Positions 7,137 through 13,112 of a stretch of DNA of 13,112 bases are shown here, piece after piece. The stretch is from NCBI GenBank assembly GCA_964630925.1, contig CAZVZK010000218.1, positions 1 through 13,112 of the forward strand, written 5' to 3'. Position numbers and translations under genes: made by a program. Under the pieces are notes generated by a model. The model ran no database searches. It saw only the letters and a program-made list of their open reading frames with translations, and was not told where the DNA came from. Every line of letters begins with the position of its first letter. Within the stretch, counting starts at the first letter, position 1. This DNA is from RGDT01 sp964630925 (GTDB lineage Bacteria > Planctomycetota > Planctomycetia > Gemmatales > Gemmataceae).

Positions 7137-7664
7137 TCAGAACGGCAGGAGCCAGCCCAGCGCCCACAGGCACCCAGGCCCCGGACGACGCTCCGCACCG
7201 GCCATCTGCTCCCCCGCCGGCTTCGCCGTCACGTGCGCCGCCGGGGCGGACTTGATGGCGTCGTCCCCCGGCGGCGGCACGGGCCGCCCCACGCGCACCG
7301 CCGGGACGATCGACTCGCACGGCGTCCGACAGGCCGGGCACTCGGCCCGCCCCTCCTCCACCGGCTCCCCGCACAGGAGGCAGACGTACCCGCGCGTCGC
7401 CTCATGCTCCCAGTCCCCCGGCAGCTCGATCCGCGCTTCCAGGTCCGCCAGAATCCCCACCGCCTTGGCCGCGTCCGCCGACGGCACCAGCACCCGCGCC
7501 CCACCCGACAGCCCGGAGGACAGGCCGGTCAGCGTGCCCGCCGTCTCCTCCCCCTCGAGGATCACGCTGATCCCCTCCTCCTCGAGCAGGTTCTTCGCCA
7601 GATGTGCCTCCGCGGGACAGGTGAAGGTCCGCACCACCACGAACCGCTCTTCATTGCTCACCAT
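7137..7664 (-). CDS. DUF2007-type protein with zinc ribbon
   Basis: The product is 175 aa. Residues 8-75 (FVVVRTFTCPAEAHLAKNLL onward, with a GGARVLVPSADAAKAVGIL segment at 54-72) match the pattern of DUF2007, a small domain sometimes called putative signal-transducing protein. A four-cysteine zinc ribbon follows, C95-x2-C98 and C109-x2-C112. After it comes a Pro/Ala-rich linker and a short hydrophobic end (CLWALGWLLPF), which looks like an incomplete membrane segment. The ATG at 7664 overlaps the stop of the upstream coiled-coil gene by 7 nt and has GAGGGA 6 nt before it, so translation is probably coupled. The frame is open further upstream but only as a shadow of that gene. The function is unknown; binding of a partner protein or nucleic acid through the ribbon is possible. 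It ends 33 nt from the convergent redoxin-like gene. Confidence 0.75.
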   Translation of the reverse strand: MVSNEERFVVVRTFTCPAEAHLAKNLLEEEGISVILEGEETAGTLTGLSSGLSGGARVLVPSADAAKAVGILADLEARIELPGDWEHEATRGYVCLLCGEPVEEGRAECPACRTPCESIVPAVRVGRPVPPPGDDAIKSAPAAHVTAKPAGEQMAGAERRPGPGCLWALGWLLPF

Positions 7665-8272
7665 TTGAGGTCCCTCGTCTCGGGGTGGTTGGCCTTCATC
7701 CAGTCCAGCAGGCGCTCCGGCTGCTTGCCCGGCACCTCGATCAGCCAGTTGAAGCCGAGCTTCGTCTTTGCCAGCTTCACCGCCATGTCCTTCTTGGTCG
7801 AGACCAGCAGCATCCAGAATAGCGCCTCCTTCCGCGCGTCCGCCACCCACTCCGACACCGGCCGCGTATCCTTGATGCTGCTCTTGCTCAGCGAGAAGGT
7901 CTTGCTCACGCCGATCCTGCCGCCCGTCTTCTCGATGGCGTTCAGCAGGCTGTCGGCGTAGGCGACCAGGTTCCTGTCACGCTCCTTGCCCGCCCCCGCC
8001 AGGTCCTTCAGCTGGCGGATGTCCTCCGCCAGCTCGGCCAGCACCTCCGCCGACACCTGGGCGCGTTCCAGCACGCCGGGCAGATTCTCCGAGACGACCT
8101 CCGTCGTCTTCCGCGTCCGCTCCACCACCACGGGCAGGTTGTCGTTGATCGTCACGCCGGCCTCGGTCACGATCGCCGCCGACCGCGCGACGTGCAGGCG
8201 TATGTCGTTCACCATCCACAGCAGGGCGATCAGGAACAGCGACCCGACGGCGAGGCAGACCCACTTGAACAT
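7658..8272 (-). CDS. Membrane-anchored coiled-coil protein downstream of comEC
   Basis: The product is 204 aa. Residues 4-21 form one hydrophobic transmembrane segment (WVCLAVGSLFLIALLWMV), so the protein is anchored with a short N-terminal tail. Residues about 25-100 are a long charged amphipathic helix with coiled-coil character (ERTRKTTEVVSENLPGVLER region), reminiscent of periplasmic spacer or methyl-accepting-type helices but too short for those families. The C-terminal half is a compact domain (EWVADARKEALFWMLLVSTK and GFNWLIEVPGKQPERLLDWM) that I do not recognise. The start has GGGAGGG at 8280-8286, 7 nt before the ATG, within the 18-nt gap after the comEC stop. Its position between comEC and the DUF2007 gene, with overlap to the latter, points to one operon. 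A link to DNA uptake is only an inference from context. Confidence 0.78.
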   Translation of the reverse strand: MFKWVCLAVGSLFLIALLWMVNDIRLHVARSAAIVTEAGVTINDNLPVVVERTRKTTEVVSENLPGVLERAQVSAEVLAELAEDIRQLKDLAGAGKERDRNLVAYADSLLNAIEKTGGRIGVSKTFSLSKSSIKDTRPVSEWVADARKEALFWMLLVSTKKDMAVKLAKTKLGFNWLIEVPGKQPERLLDWMKANHPETRDLKW

Positions 8273-8290
8273 CGCGCGGCCCTCCCGTTT

Positions 8291-10735
8291 TCAGCGCGGA
8301 CCGATCCCCTCCAGCCGACCGCCCCGGTGCCCCCCGGCGGTGAGGCCCGGGCCCCAGGTGAGCGTCACCGCGCCGGCCTCCCACGTCGTCCACACCGGGC
8401 ACGCCAGCTCCCACCGCTTCGCGGATCGCGGCGCCCCCTGGCACGACACCGCCAGCCCCGGACGGCACCACGCCGCCAGCGCCGGCACATCGACACGCAC
8501 GCTGCCGTGGTGCGGCACCTGCATCACCGACGCCTCGCGCCGCGGCAGACGGATCACCCGGTCCAGCCCCTCCGCCTCCAGGTCGCCCGTCAGCAGCACC
8601 GAGTGGCCCGCGTGCCGCACCTCGACGACCACGCTGCGGGCGTTCTCGCTCGACGCCGGCCACCCCGCCGGCGGGTGCAGGATGTCGAGCGTGGCGCCGT
8701 CCGCCTCCAGCCGGTCCCCGGCTGCCACGTGCGACACCGGCACGCCGCGCCGCGCCAGCGCCGCCAGGGTGTACGCCACGGCGGCGGTCTTCTTGTCGGC
8801 GAAGGAATCCGAGCAGAGGACGCGCCCGATCCCGAAATGGTCGAGCAGGCCCGACAGGCCGTTGAAGTGATCGAGGTCCGCGTGCGAGAGGATCACCGCG
8901 TCCAGCCGGCGCACCCCGCGCGAGTGCAGGAACGGCACGGCGGCTGCCGCCGCGCCCGGGCCGCCCCGCAGGCTCCCCGCGTCGTACAACACCGACCTCC
9001 CGTCCGGGAATTCGATCAGGGTGCAGCCCCCGTGGCCCACGTCGGCGAAGGTGACACGCATCGCCGGCACCCCCGCCGGCACGCCCCACCAGACGAACAG
9101 GACACCCACCCACGCCACGGCCGCCAGCACCGGCCACGCCGCCCGCCGCGGGAACACCGCGAACAGCGCGATGCCGCCGAGGAGAACGGCCACCCACCAG
9201 CCGGGGATGGGCCCGTGCCGGAGGTGCGTCTGCCACGCGTCGGCCAGGTCAACCAGCGCCTCGCAGCCGACGAGCGGCCAGTGCACACACCACCCTGCCA
9301 GGGCCGCGGCCGCAGGCCACCATGATAGCGCCAGCGCCGCCAGCCCGGCGAACAGCGCCAGCGACGCCAACAGCGCCAGGGGCGGCCCGATGAGCAGCGC
9401 CGCCGGGGCCGCCATCCCCGTGTGCCACGACACCAGCGGCGTGATGGCCAGCCACATCACGAGGCACACCTGATACGCCTGCCACGTCTGCCCGGCGGCG
9501 TAGTAGGCCAGACGCCGGTGCCACGGCCGCGCGTCGGCGATCACCTTGTCGAGCGGGTCTTGCTCGACACGCACCAGAGGCTGGGCGGCCCAGGTGAGGC
9601 ACGCGACGGCCCAGAACGAGAGCTGGCACCCGGTGTCGAAGAGGTCCGGTGGGTGCAGGACGCCGACGACGAGCCACGACAGGGCGAAGAGGTTGACCGC
9701 GGCGCCGGGCCTGTGCAGGGCGAGGGCCACGCCGGCGGCGCAGGCGACGGCGGCGGCACGCATCGCCGGCGGGCGTCCGCCGGTGACGAGCGCGTACGCC
9801 AGCAGGACGCCGGCGACCAGGAGGGCGGCATGCGCCTGGCGGATGCCGACGGCCCGGAACGCGACCCACAGGAACAGCCCGACGATCACGAGATGCTGCC
9901 CGGAGATGGCCAGGACGTGGATGACGCCGGTGCGGACGTACTTGCCCCACTCGGAGCGCTGCATCGGCGCTCCCTCCCCGAGGACGAGCGCGCGGGCGAG
10001 GGCGCTCGTCCCGTCGGGGAGGGAGCCCTCCAGCGCCGCGTGGGCGTTCGCCCGCGCCACGCCGATCCACCCCGCGGCGGAGAGGTGCCATTGCCGCCGA
10101 TGGAGATGCACGGCGCCTGGGCGGGCGCGGAGGATGGGGAGCGTGTTGCGGACGCCCTCGCCGGGGTTGCTCGGCGTGCGGGCCGCCTCCAGGCGGGCGG
10201 CCACCTCGACCTCGTCCCCGGCGTGCATCCCGGCGAACAGCTCATCGGCCTTCATGCCAGGCGTCGCCGCCACATTGAGGCGGGCGCGTCCGGAGATCGG
10301 CTCCTCGCCGTGCGGCGTGACGAGGGCGCGCAGCCGCAGGACGGCGGTGCCGCCGGCGCCTTCTGTTTGCGACAGGAGCGGATCGGGGTTGGCGGGCGCC
10401 GGCATGCGCCGCGGCTCGTCCTCCAGCGTACCGCGCACGATGACGGGCACGGGCAGCGTCCCGGCCTTCCAGGCGATGTCGGTATCGGCGACGAGCGTGG
10501 TGCGGGCGAAGAGGGCGGCCCCGGCGCAGCCGACGGCGGCGAGGAGGTGCATCAACCCGACCCGCGTCGCCGGTGCCGTGGCGAAGCCGACGAGGAAGCC
10601 GACGCCGGTGAGGGCGCAGGGGAAGAAGGGCAGGGCGAAGGCCCGCGCGAGGACGACCCCCGCGGTGAAGGCGAGGGCCACGGGCACCAGCGGGGCGCGG
10701 GCCAGGCCGCGGCGCAGGGTTTCGTCGGGCTGCAT
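8291..10735 (-). CDS. comEC: ComEC/Rec2-family DNA-uptake channel protein
   Basis: The product is 814 aa, a usual length for full ComEC. The N-terminus has hydrophobic segments and an OB-like extracytoplasmic part (about 15-215; DUF4131 region). The Competence domain follows with the hallmark HVLAISGQHLVIVG (273-286) and many membrane segments to about 550. The C-terminal metallo-beta-lactamase-like domain (560-800) has SHADLDH (617-623), LTGD (715-718) and PHHGS (741-745), so the metal site appears intact. ComEC carries single-stranded DNA across the inner membrane during natural transformation, and the C-terminal domain is thought to be the nuclease that degrades the other strand. The usual GQGD-type motif reads VGHGG (566-570). 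The ATG at 10735 has no clear Shine-Dalgarno; a possible promoter ends 8 nt upstream, so the mRNA could be leaderless. The coiled-coil gene follows after 18 nt. Confidence 0.93.
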   Translation of the reverse strand: MQPDETLRRGLARAPLVPVALAFTAGVVLARAFALPFFPCALTGVGFLVGFATAPATRVGLMHLLAAVGCAGAALFARTTLVADTDIAWKAGTLPVPVIVRGTLEDEPRRMPAPANPDPLLSQTEGAGGTAVLRLRALVTPHGEEPISGRARLNVAATPGMKADELFAGMHAGDEVEVAARLEAARTPSNPGEGVRNTLPILRARPGAVHLHRRQWHLSAAGWIGVARANAHAALEGSLPDGTSALARALVLGEGAPMQRSEWGKYVRTGVIHVLAISGQHLVIVGLFLWVAFRAVGIRQAHAALLVAGVLLAYALVTGGRPPAMRAAAVACAAGVALALHRPGAAVNLFALSWLVVGVLHPPDLFDTGCQLSFWAVACLTWAAQPLVRVEQDPLDKVIADARPWHRRLAYYAAGQTWQAYQVCLVMWLAITPLVSWHTGMAAPAALLIGPPLALLASLALFAGLAALALSWWPAAAALAGWCVHWPLVGCEALVDLADAWQTHLRHGPIPGWWVAVLLGGIALFAVFPRRAAWPVLAAVAWVGVLFVWWGVPAGVPAMRVTFADVGHGGCTLIEFPDGRSVLYDAGSLRGGPGAAAAAVPFLHSRGVRRLDAVILSHADLDHFNGLSGLLDHFGIGRVLCSDSFADKKTAAVAYTLAALARRGVPVSHVAAGDRLEADGATLDILHPPAGWPASSENARSVVVEVRHAGHSVLLTGDLEAEGLDRVIRLPRREASVMQVPHHGSVRVDVPALAAWCRPGLAVSCQGAPRSAKRWELACPVWTTWEAGAVTLTWGPGLTAGGHRGGRLEGIGPR
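9969..10026. repeat. Long near-perfect inverted repeat inside comEC
   Basis: The arms at 9969-9990 (22 nt) and 10003-10026 (24 nt) are reverse complements apart from a 2-nt insertion in the right arm. The inner bases 9991 and 10002 also pair, leaving a 10-nt loop. The segment encodes comEC residues about 237-256 (GSLPDGTSALARALVLGEGA). A stem of about 23 bp within a conserved coding region is unusual. It could form an RNA structure in the message, or be codon choice over a chance palindrome. Confidence 0.7.
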
Positions 10736-10743
10736 GCCGTCGT

Positions 10744-10772
10744 AGGGTACGCCCCCGGCGTGCTTGCTTCAA
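10744..10772 (-). promoter_or_regulatory. Possible comEC promoter (weak)
   Basis: On the minus strand TTGAAG (10767-10772) and TACCCT (10744-10749) are 17 nt apart. The matches to consensus are 4 of 6 and 3 of 6. Transcription would begin within a few bases of the comEC ATG, which fits the absence of a Shine-Dalgarno there. The evidence is weak. Confidence 0.2.
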
Positions 10773-10783
10773 GCGCCCGTTCG

Positions 10784-10802
10784 CGGGCCCACGCCGGGCC
10801 CG
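10784..10802. other. GC hairpin between divergent comEC and protease genes
   Basis: CGGGCCC (10784-10790) and GGGCCCG (10796-10802) pair over 7 bp around a 5-nt loop in the 144-nt divergent gap. It may be an operator or simply a product of GC richness. Confidence 0.3.
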
Positions 10803-10850
10803 GGCGGGGCACGCCCACCGCCCCCCCACTCCACGGGCACGGCAAAACCA

Positions 10851-10856
10851 TAGAAT
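10851..10856 (+). promoter_or_regulatory. Candidate -10 element for the protease operon
   Basis: TAGAAT matches the -10 consensus at 5 of 6 positions and stands out in GC-rich sequence, 23 nt before the ATG at 10880. No convincing -35 is seen at the expected distance. It would give a short leader. Confidence 0.3.
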
Positions 10857-10879
10857 GATGCCTGGACGACAGGTCAACC

Positions 10880-11776
10880 ATGAAAGTGAGGTGCGGCATG
10901 GGGGCCGTCTTCTTCAAGCCCGTGGTCGGGAACACCACGCCGCGGGATGGATTCGAGATGGATTTCCCGGGCGCGGCGTTCCAGATGGTGCCGGTAGGCC
11001 AGGGCCGGAACATCGCCGTCGTGACCGACGCCAAGGACTGGCTGTTGGGCACGACGACGCCGGGCGTCCTGAGGCTCAAGGACTTCTCGGGGGCCGTCAT
11101 CCGCTCTTCGACAACCCACCCCGGCGAGCTGGTCATCCCGAAGGGGTCCTTCGTCACGTTCACCCTCCACGGCGAGTCCGTGGGGGCGGCCGTGCTGGTC
11201 ATCCACGACGGCAAGGGCACCGTCGGGCATTCGGTGCGTGTCAGCGTCAAGTCCAGGATCACGAAGCGGGTCGCCGTCTTCATGCTGCGCGACATCCGCC
11301 GCACCACCACCCGGCCGAAGGCAGACGCCGTGGGCATCCTGGGGCTCGTCGCCACCCTGTTCCTCGATCAGGCGAACATCGACCTGCGGCGGGCCGCCCC
11401 CGTGGACATGCTGGTGCCGAAGGACCTCCAGGACCCCCTCCTCCTCGACCAGCAGATGGCCGACATCATCAAGGCGACCCCGGCGGCCGTCGCGGACCTC
11501 TTCCTTTACTGTGCCTGGAACGTCGAGGACAGCACGAAGCCGGGCACCACGGCCGCCGGCCTGACGGGCGCCGGCCGGTCGTTCGTCGATGACGGCCGCG
11601 CCTTCCCCTCGGACGGCGCGACCCAATTGTTCGGGCATGAGCTCGGCCACGGCCTCGGCCTCCACGACCGCGAGGGCGGGAGCGAGGACAAACTCATGTT
11701 CCGCGGGGTGCGGGGTGGCCTTCTTTTGGCCGCGGACGAGATCAACACGATCAACCCGTCCGGCCGCGGCCCCTGA
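10880..11776 (+). CDS. Zinc metalloprotease (HExxHxxG) with Ig-like N-terminal half
   Basis: The product is 298 aa. Residues about 15-125 look like a beta-sandwich of the bacterial Ig-like kind, with short strands and a GAAVLVIHDGKG segment at 102-113. The strand VKSRITKRVAVFMLRD (123-138) opens the catalytic part. HELGHGLGLHD (253-263) is a zinc-protease helix and M273 (DKLMF) is a likely Met-turn, as in metzincins. The third zinc ligand would be D263 if the spacing is HExxHxxGxxD, as in snapalysin, or H262 if shifted by one. No signal peptide or membrane segment is seen, so it is either cytoplasmic or exported by a non-Sec route. The start is uncertain: ATG 10880 has a weak AGG, while the in-frame ATG 10898 has GAGG at 10888-10891, 6 nt before it. 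The peptidoglycan-binding-like gene follows after 49 nt. The substrate is unknown. Confidence 0.78.
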   Translation: MKVRCGMGAVFFKPVVGNTTPRDGFEMDFPGAAFQMVPVGQGRNIAVVTDAKDWLLGTTTPGVLRLKDFSGAVIRSSTTHPGELVIPKGSFVTFTLHGESVGAAVLVIHDGKGTVGHSVRVSVKSRITKRVAVFMLRDIRRTTTRPKADAVGILGLVATLFLDQANIDLRRAAPVDMLVPKDLQDPLLLDQQMADIIKATPAAVADLFLYCAWNVEDSTKPGTTAAGLTGAGRSFVDDGRAFPSDGATQLFGHELGHGLGLHDREGGSEDKLMFRGVRGGLLLAADEINTINPSGRGP

Positions 11777-11825
11777 GCGCCGAGGCGGCTCCGACGTCCC
11801 ATGCAACGAGACTAGGGGGAACGCG

Positions 11826-12275
11826 ATGGTCCTGAAATCTCACCTCTTCCGGGATGACGCCAAGCTGAACGCCTGCCTGGTGCTGGACGCCTCCCACGTG
11901 ACGCACGGGGCCCTGGGCGAGCACGTCGGCAAGATCCAGGTGGCGCTGATGGACCTCGACGGCCTGACGATCAGCCGGGCGGACCTCGACGCCAAACGCT
12001 ACGGCACCTCGACCGCCGCCGCCGTCCTCGCCTACAAGAAGAAACGCAAGATCATTAACCCCGCCTACCAGAGCCACGAGGACGACATCGTGGGCAAGAT
12101 GACCATCGCATCGCTGGACAGGGACATGATCGCCAGGCAGAAGCCGAACAAGCCGGGCCAGAAGATGGGGTGCGGCAGGAATTGCGGCTGCGGCCCCCCC
12201 GGCCCCGACAAGGAGGCCGCGATGGGCCGTGCGCGGCTCGTGGTACTCCCGGGGCTCAGGTCCCGCCTGGCTTGA
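11826..12275 (+). CDS. Small peptidoglycan-binding-like protein
   Basis: The product is 149 aa. Residues 28-100 follow the pattern of a PG_binding_1 three-helix domain: GALGEHVGKIQVAL (28-41), then KRYGTSTAAAVLAYKKKR (57-74), then DDIVGKMTIASLDRDM (86-101), equivalent to the usual xxVxxLQxxL, DGxFGxxTxxAVxxFQ and VGxxTxxxL. The C-terminal tail carries CGRNCGCG (116-123), a Cys/Gly cluster that might bind metal, and then a low-complexity end. No signal peptide is present, which is unusual for a wall-binding domain. The ATG at 11826 has AGGGGGA at 11814-11820, 5 nt before it; the frame is open upstream but overlaps the protease gene end. The gene very probably shares a transcript with the protease. 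From memory such domains occur beside HExxH proteases in other bacteria, which I cannot verify here. Confidence 0.72.
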   Translation: MVLKSHLFRDDAKLNACLVLDASHVTHGALGEHVGKIQVALMDLDGLTISRADLDAKRYGTSTAAAVLAYKKKRKIINPAYQSHEDDIVGKMTIASLDRDMIARQKPNKPGQKMGCGRNCGCGPPGPDKEAAMGRARLVVLPGLRSRLA

Positions 12276-12312
12276 CGAGGACTGGCTCGGAATGTGCGAT
12301 GCTCCAGGGGCA

Positions 12313-12332
12313 GGTGCTTCCGGGCAAGCACC
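12313..12332 (+). terminator. Hairpin after the peptidoglycan-binding-like gene
   Basis: GGTGCTT (12313-12319) and AAGCACC (12326-12332) pair perfectly over 7 bp with a 6-nt loop, 37 nt after the stop codon at 12275. No T-run follows. It is a plausible terminator for the protease operon. Confidence 0.4.
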
Positions 12333-12533
12333 CAATGGAGCTACACCTGCACTTGAGCGCAGGCGTCCGTATCGGCGAGGGCCCCGAAGGGGTGGGCGTG
12401 TACCGGGTGCGTGGCCGCTCCGATCTGGCGCTCGGCGGCGGCTGTGGGACGAGGAGACGATGCTGTTTGGCTGATCGACGAGATGAGATGGCGTCGAGCG
12501 TGTCGTTGCCATCGTGGGGCGAAGTGTCTTGAA

Positions 12534-12555
12534 CACAGGCGGCTCGCCGCCTGTG
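12534..12555. repeat. Perfect 10-bp palindrome, REP-like or terminator
   Basis: CACAGGCGGC (12534-12543) and GCCGCCTGTG (12546-12555) are exact reverse complements with only TC between, so the RNA would be a 9-bp stem with a CTCG-type loop. It sits between convergent genes. Its form recalls dispersed intergenic palindromes of planctomycetes, which is from memory and not testable here. It could serve as a bidirectional terminator. Confidence 0.5.
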
Positions 12556-12619
12556 CCGTTCAGCGCTCGGTCACCTGCCAGCCTGGCGTGCCGGGTGATG
12601 CCTCGCGGTCAGCCGGCCG

Positions 12620-12931
12620 TCACTTCTTGGGCCGCGCCACGCCCGGGCCGAGCAGCGGCGTCGAGGACGCGCCCCGCTTCACCGGCTTCACCGGCGCCTT
12701 GGCCTTGGCCGACTTCGGGCCCGGGGGGGCGTAGCCGGAGGTCGACCTCGCCAGCGCCTCCGCCTCGGCCTCGCTCGTGATCCCGCCCTTCACCAGCGTG
12801 TGGTGCCCGGGCCGGTCGCGCTCCATGATCTCCCACTCGCCCTGCTCGCAGACGGCGCTCACCCCCTCGGGCTTGCCCTGTACCGCCATCCGATACACCA
12901 CCCAGATCAATGCCCGCCGCGTCTCGCGCAT
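12620..12931 (-). CDS. Small hypothetical protein, 103 aa
   Basis: I do not recognise this gene. The N-terminus (MRETRRALIWVVYRMAVQGK, residues 1-20) could form a strand or short helix. Residues about 27-60 (EQGEWEIMERDRPGHHTLVK and GGITSEAEAEALARS) look like a compact alpha/beta domain. The C-terminal 35 residues are Lys/Pro/Ala-rich and probably disordered, as in small nucleic-acid-associated or ribosome-associated proteins, but that is a guess. The ATG at 12931 is chosen because GGGAGG lies 5 nt before it; the frame extends 17 residues further upstream without support. There is one Cys (C28) and no signal peptide. An overlapping frame at 12609-12998 is a shadow. It lies 110 nt downstream of the Gly/Arg-rich gene on the same strand and may or may not share its transcript. 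Confidence 0.72.
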   Translation of the reverse strand: MRETRRALIWVVYRMAVQGKPEGVSAVCEQGEWEIMERDRPGHHTLVKGGITSEAEAEALARSTSGYAPPGPKSAKAKAPVKPVKRGASSTPLLGPGVARPKK

Positions 12932-12936
12932 CGTCG

Positions 12937-12942
12937 CCTCCC
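12937..12942 (-). promoter_or_regulatory. Shine-Dalgarno that fixes the small-protein start
   Basis: The minus strand reads GGGAGG 5 nt before the ATG at 12931. This supports that start over the upstream Met at 12982. Confidence 0.65.
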
Positions 12943-13021
12943 GCCTGCCGGCACCGGGCGAAATACCACCCACGCGACGCACGAGGCGGCGCGGCCAACC
13001 GGCGGCCGACGCCCGTGCGCC

Positions 13022-13034
13022 GGCACGCCGTGCC
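13022..13034 (-). terminator. Short hairpin after the Gly/Arg-rich gene
   Basis: GGCAC (13022-13026) and GTGCC (13030-13034) pair around a 3-nt loop, 7 nt beyond the stop codon of the gene at the right edge. The stem is only 5 bp and no T-run follows, so confidence is low. Confidence 0.25.
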
Positions 13035-13041
13035 TCATCGG

Positions 13042-13112
13042 TCAGTAACCGCCGCGACGGCCACCGCCGCCGCCGCCACCGCCGCCGTAGCCGCCCCGGC
13101 CGCCGCCACCGC
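13042..13112 (-). CDS. Gly/Arg/Tyr-rich C-terminus, probable RRM RNA-binding protein (partial)
   Basis: On the minus strand a frame open from the window edge ends at the TGA at 13042-13044. It reads about 22 residues made only of Gly, Arg and Tyr (GGGGRGGY, a run of nine Gly, then RRGGY and stop). Short bacterial RNA-binding proteins with one RRM domain and an RGG/GY-rich tail, common in cyanobacteria and planctomycetes, end in this way. The RRM itself would lie outside the window, so the identity is inferred from the tail alone. A GGC-type triplet tract read by chance in this frame is the alternative. Confidence 0.55.
   Translation of the reverse strand, partial: GGGGRGGYGGGGGGGGGRRGGY

Larger units (their letters stand above)
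12276..12619. other. Convergent intergenic region, no gene seen
   Basis: These 344 bases lie between the peptidoglycan-binding-like gene and the convergent small minus-strand gene. Short open frames cross it without ribosome-binding sites or recognisable proteins. It contains hairpins at 12313-12332 and 12534-12555, a CCCC/GGGG mini-hairpin at 12382-12392, and a nested inverted repeat at 12571-12598 (TCACC, GCCAG, CTGGC, GGTGA) that may end the minus-strand transcript 22 nt after its stop. Confidence 0.55.

Noticed and set aside
7977..9236. Minus-strand 419-codon frame within comEC
   Set aside because: It overlaps the conserved metallo-beta-lactamase-like part of comEC in another frame and has Gly/Arg/Ala-rich composition without motifs.
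9422..10858. Plus-strand 478-codon frame opposite comEC
   Set aside because: It is the antisense shadow of conserved comEC; no family features and biased composition.
10874..11806. Minus-strand 310-codon frame opposite the protease
   Set aside because: The sense strand encodes an intact zinc-protease motif; the antisense product has no recognisable features.
12170..12532. Possible extra plus-strand gene between the peptidoglycan-binding-like gene and the small minus-strand gene
   Set aside because: The frame starts inside the preceding gene, lacks a ribosome-binding site and crosses two hairpins, and the product is not recognisable.
13048..13112. GCC/ACC triplet run as a simple microsatellite
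   Set aside because: The Tyr and Arg codons are placed as in RGG/GY tails and the frame ends in a stop directly after GGY, so a coding tail explains it better, though not with certainty.

Overview
The window is very GC-rich (third codon positions are mostly C or G) and looks like chromosomal sequence from a planctomycete, probably of the Gemmataceae type. This assignment is an inference. It rests on base composition, the ThiD2-ThiE fusion, the glycine/arginine-rich protein tail at the right edge, and purine/pyrimidine spacer repeats of a kind I associate with that group. I see no rRNA, tRNA, CRISPR array, transposase or phage gene.

Layout, left to right. (1) 1-2090, plus strand: the 3' part of a large secreted RTX-type calcium-binding repeat protein, followed by a strong hairpin. 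(2) 2405-4781, minus strand: a TolC-family outer-membrane factor, then a Tat-exported PhnD-like solute-binding protein, probably one transcription unit. (3) 4782-5084: a divergent intergenic region with a perfect 13-bp inverted repeat, a candidate promoter and purine/pyrimidine repeats. (4) 5085-7103, plus strand: a three-domain thiamine biosynthesis protein (Clp-N-like, ThiD2, ThiE), with a thioredoxin-fold-like protein that lacks a CxxC motif 3 nt downstream. (5) 7137-10735, minus strand: comEC, a membrane-anchored coiled-coil protein and a DUF2007/zinc-ribbon protein, tightly packed or overlapping. (6) 10880-12275, plus strand: a zinc metalloprotease with an Ig-like front half, followed by a small peptidoglycan-binding-like protein. 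(7) 12620-12931, minus strand: a small protein of unknown function. (8) 13042-13112, minus strand: the Gly/Arg/Tyr-rich C-terminus of a protein, most likely an RRM-type RNA-binding protein.

How the genes may work together. ComEC is the inner-membrane DNA channel of natural transformation, and its two partners are transcriptionally and perhaps translationally coupled to it. The ThiD2-ThiE fusion would carry out two consecutive steps, HMP-P to HMP-PP and then HMP-PP plus thiazole phosphate to thiamine phosphate. The protease and peptidoglycan-binding-like pair has no visible Sec or Tat signals and is the best candidate for a poorly described two-gene module. The remaining genes look like ordinary cell-envelope or housekeeping functions.
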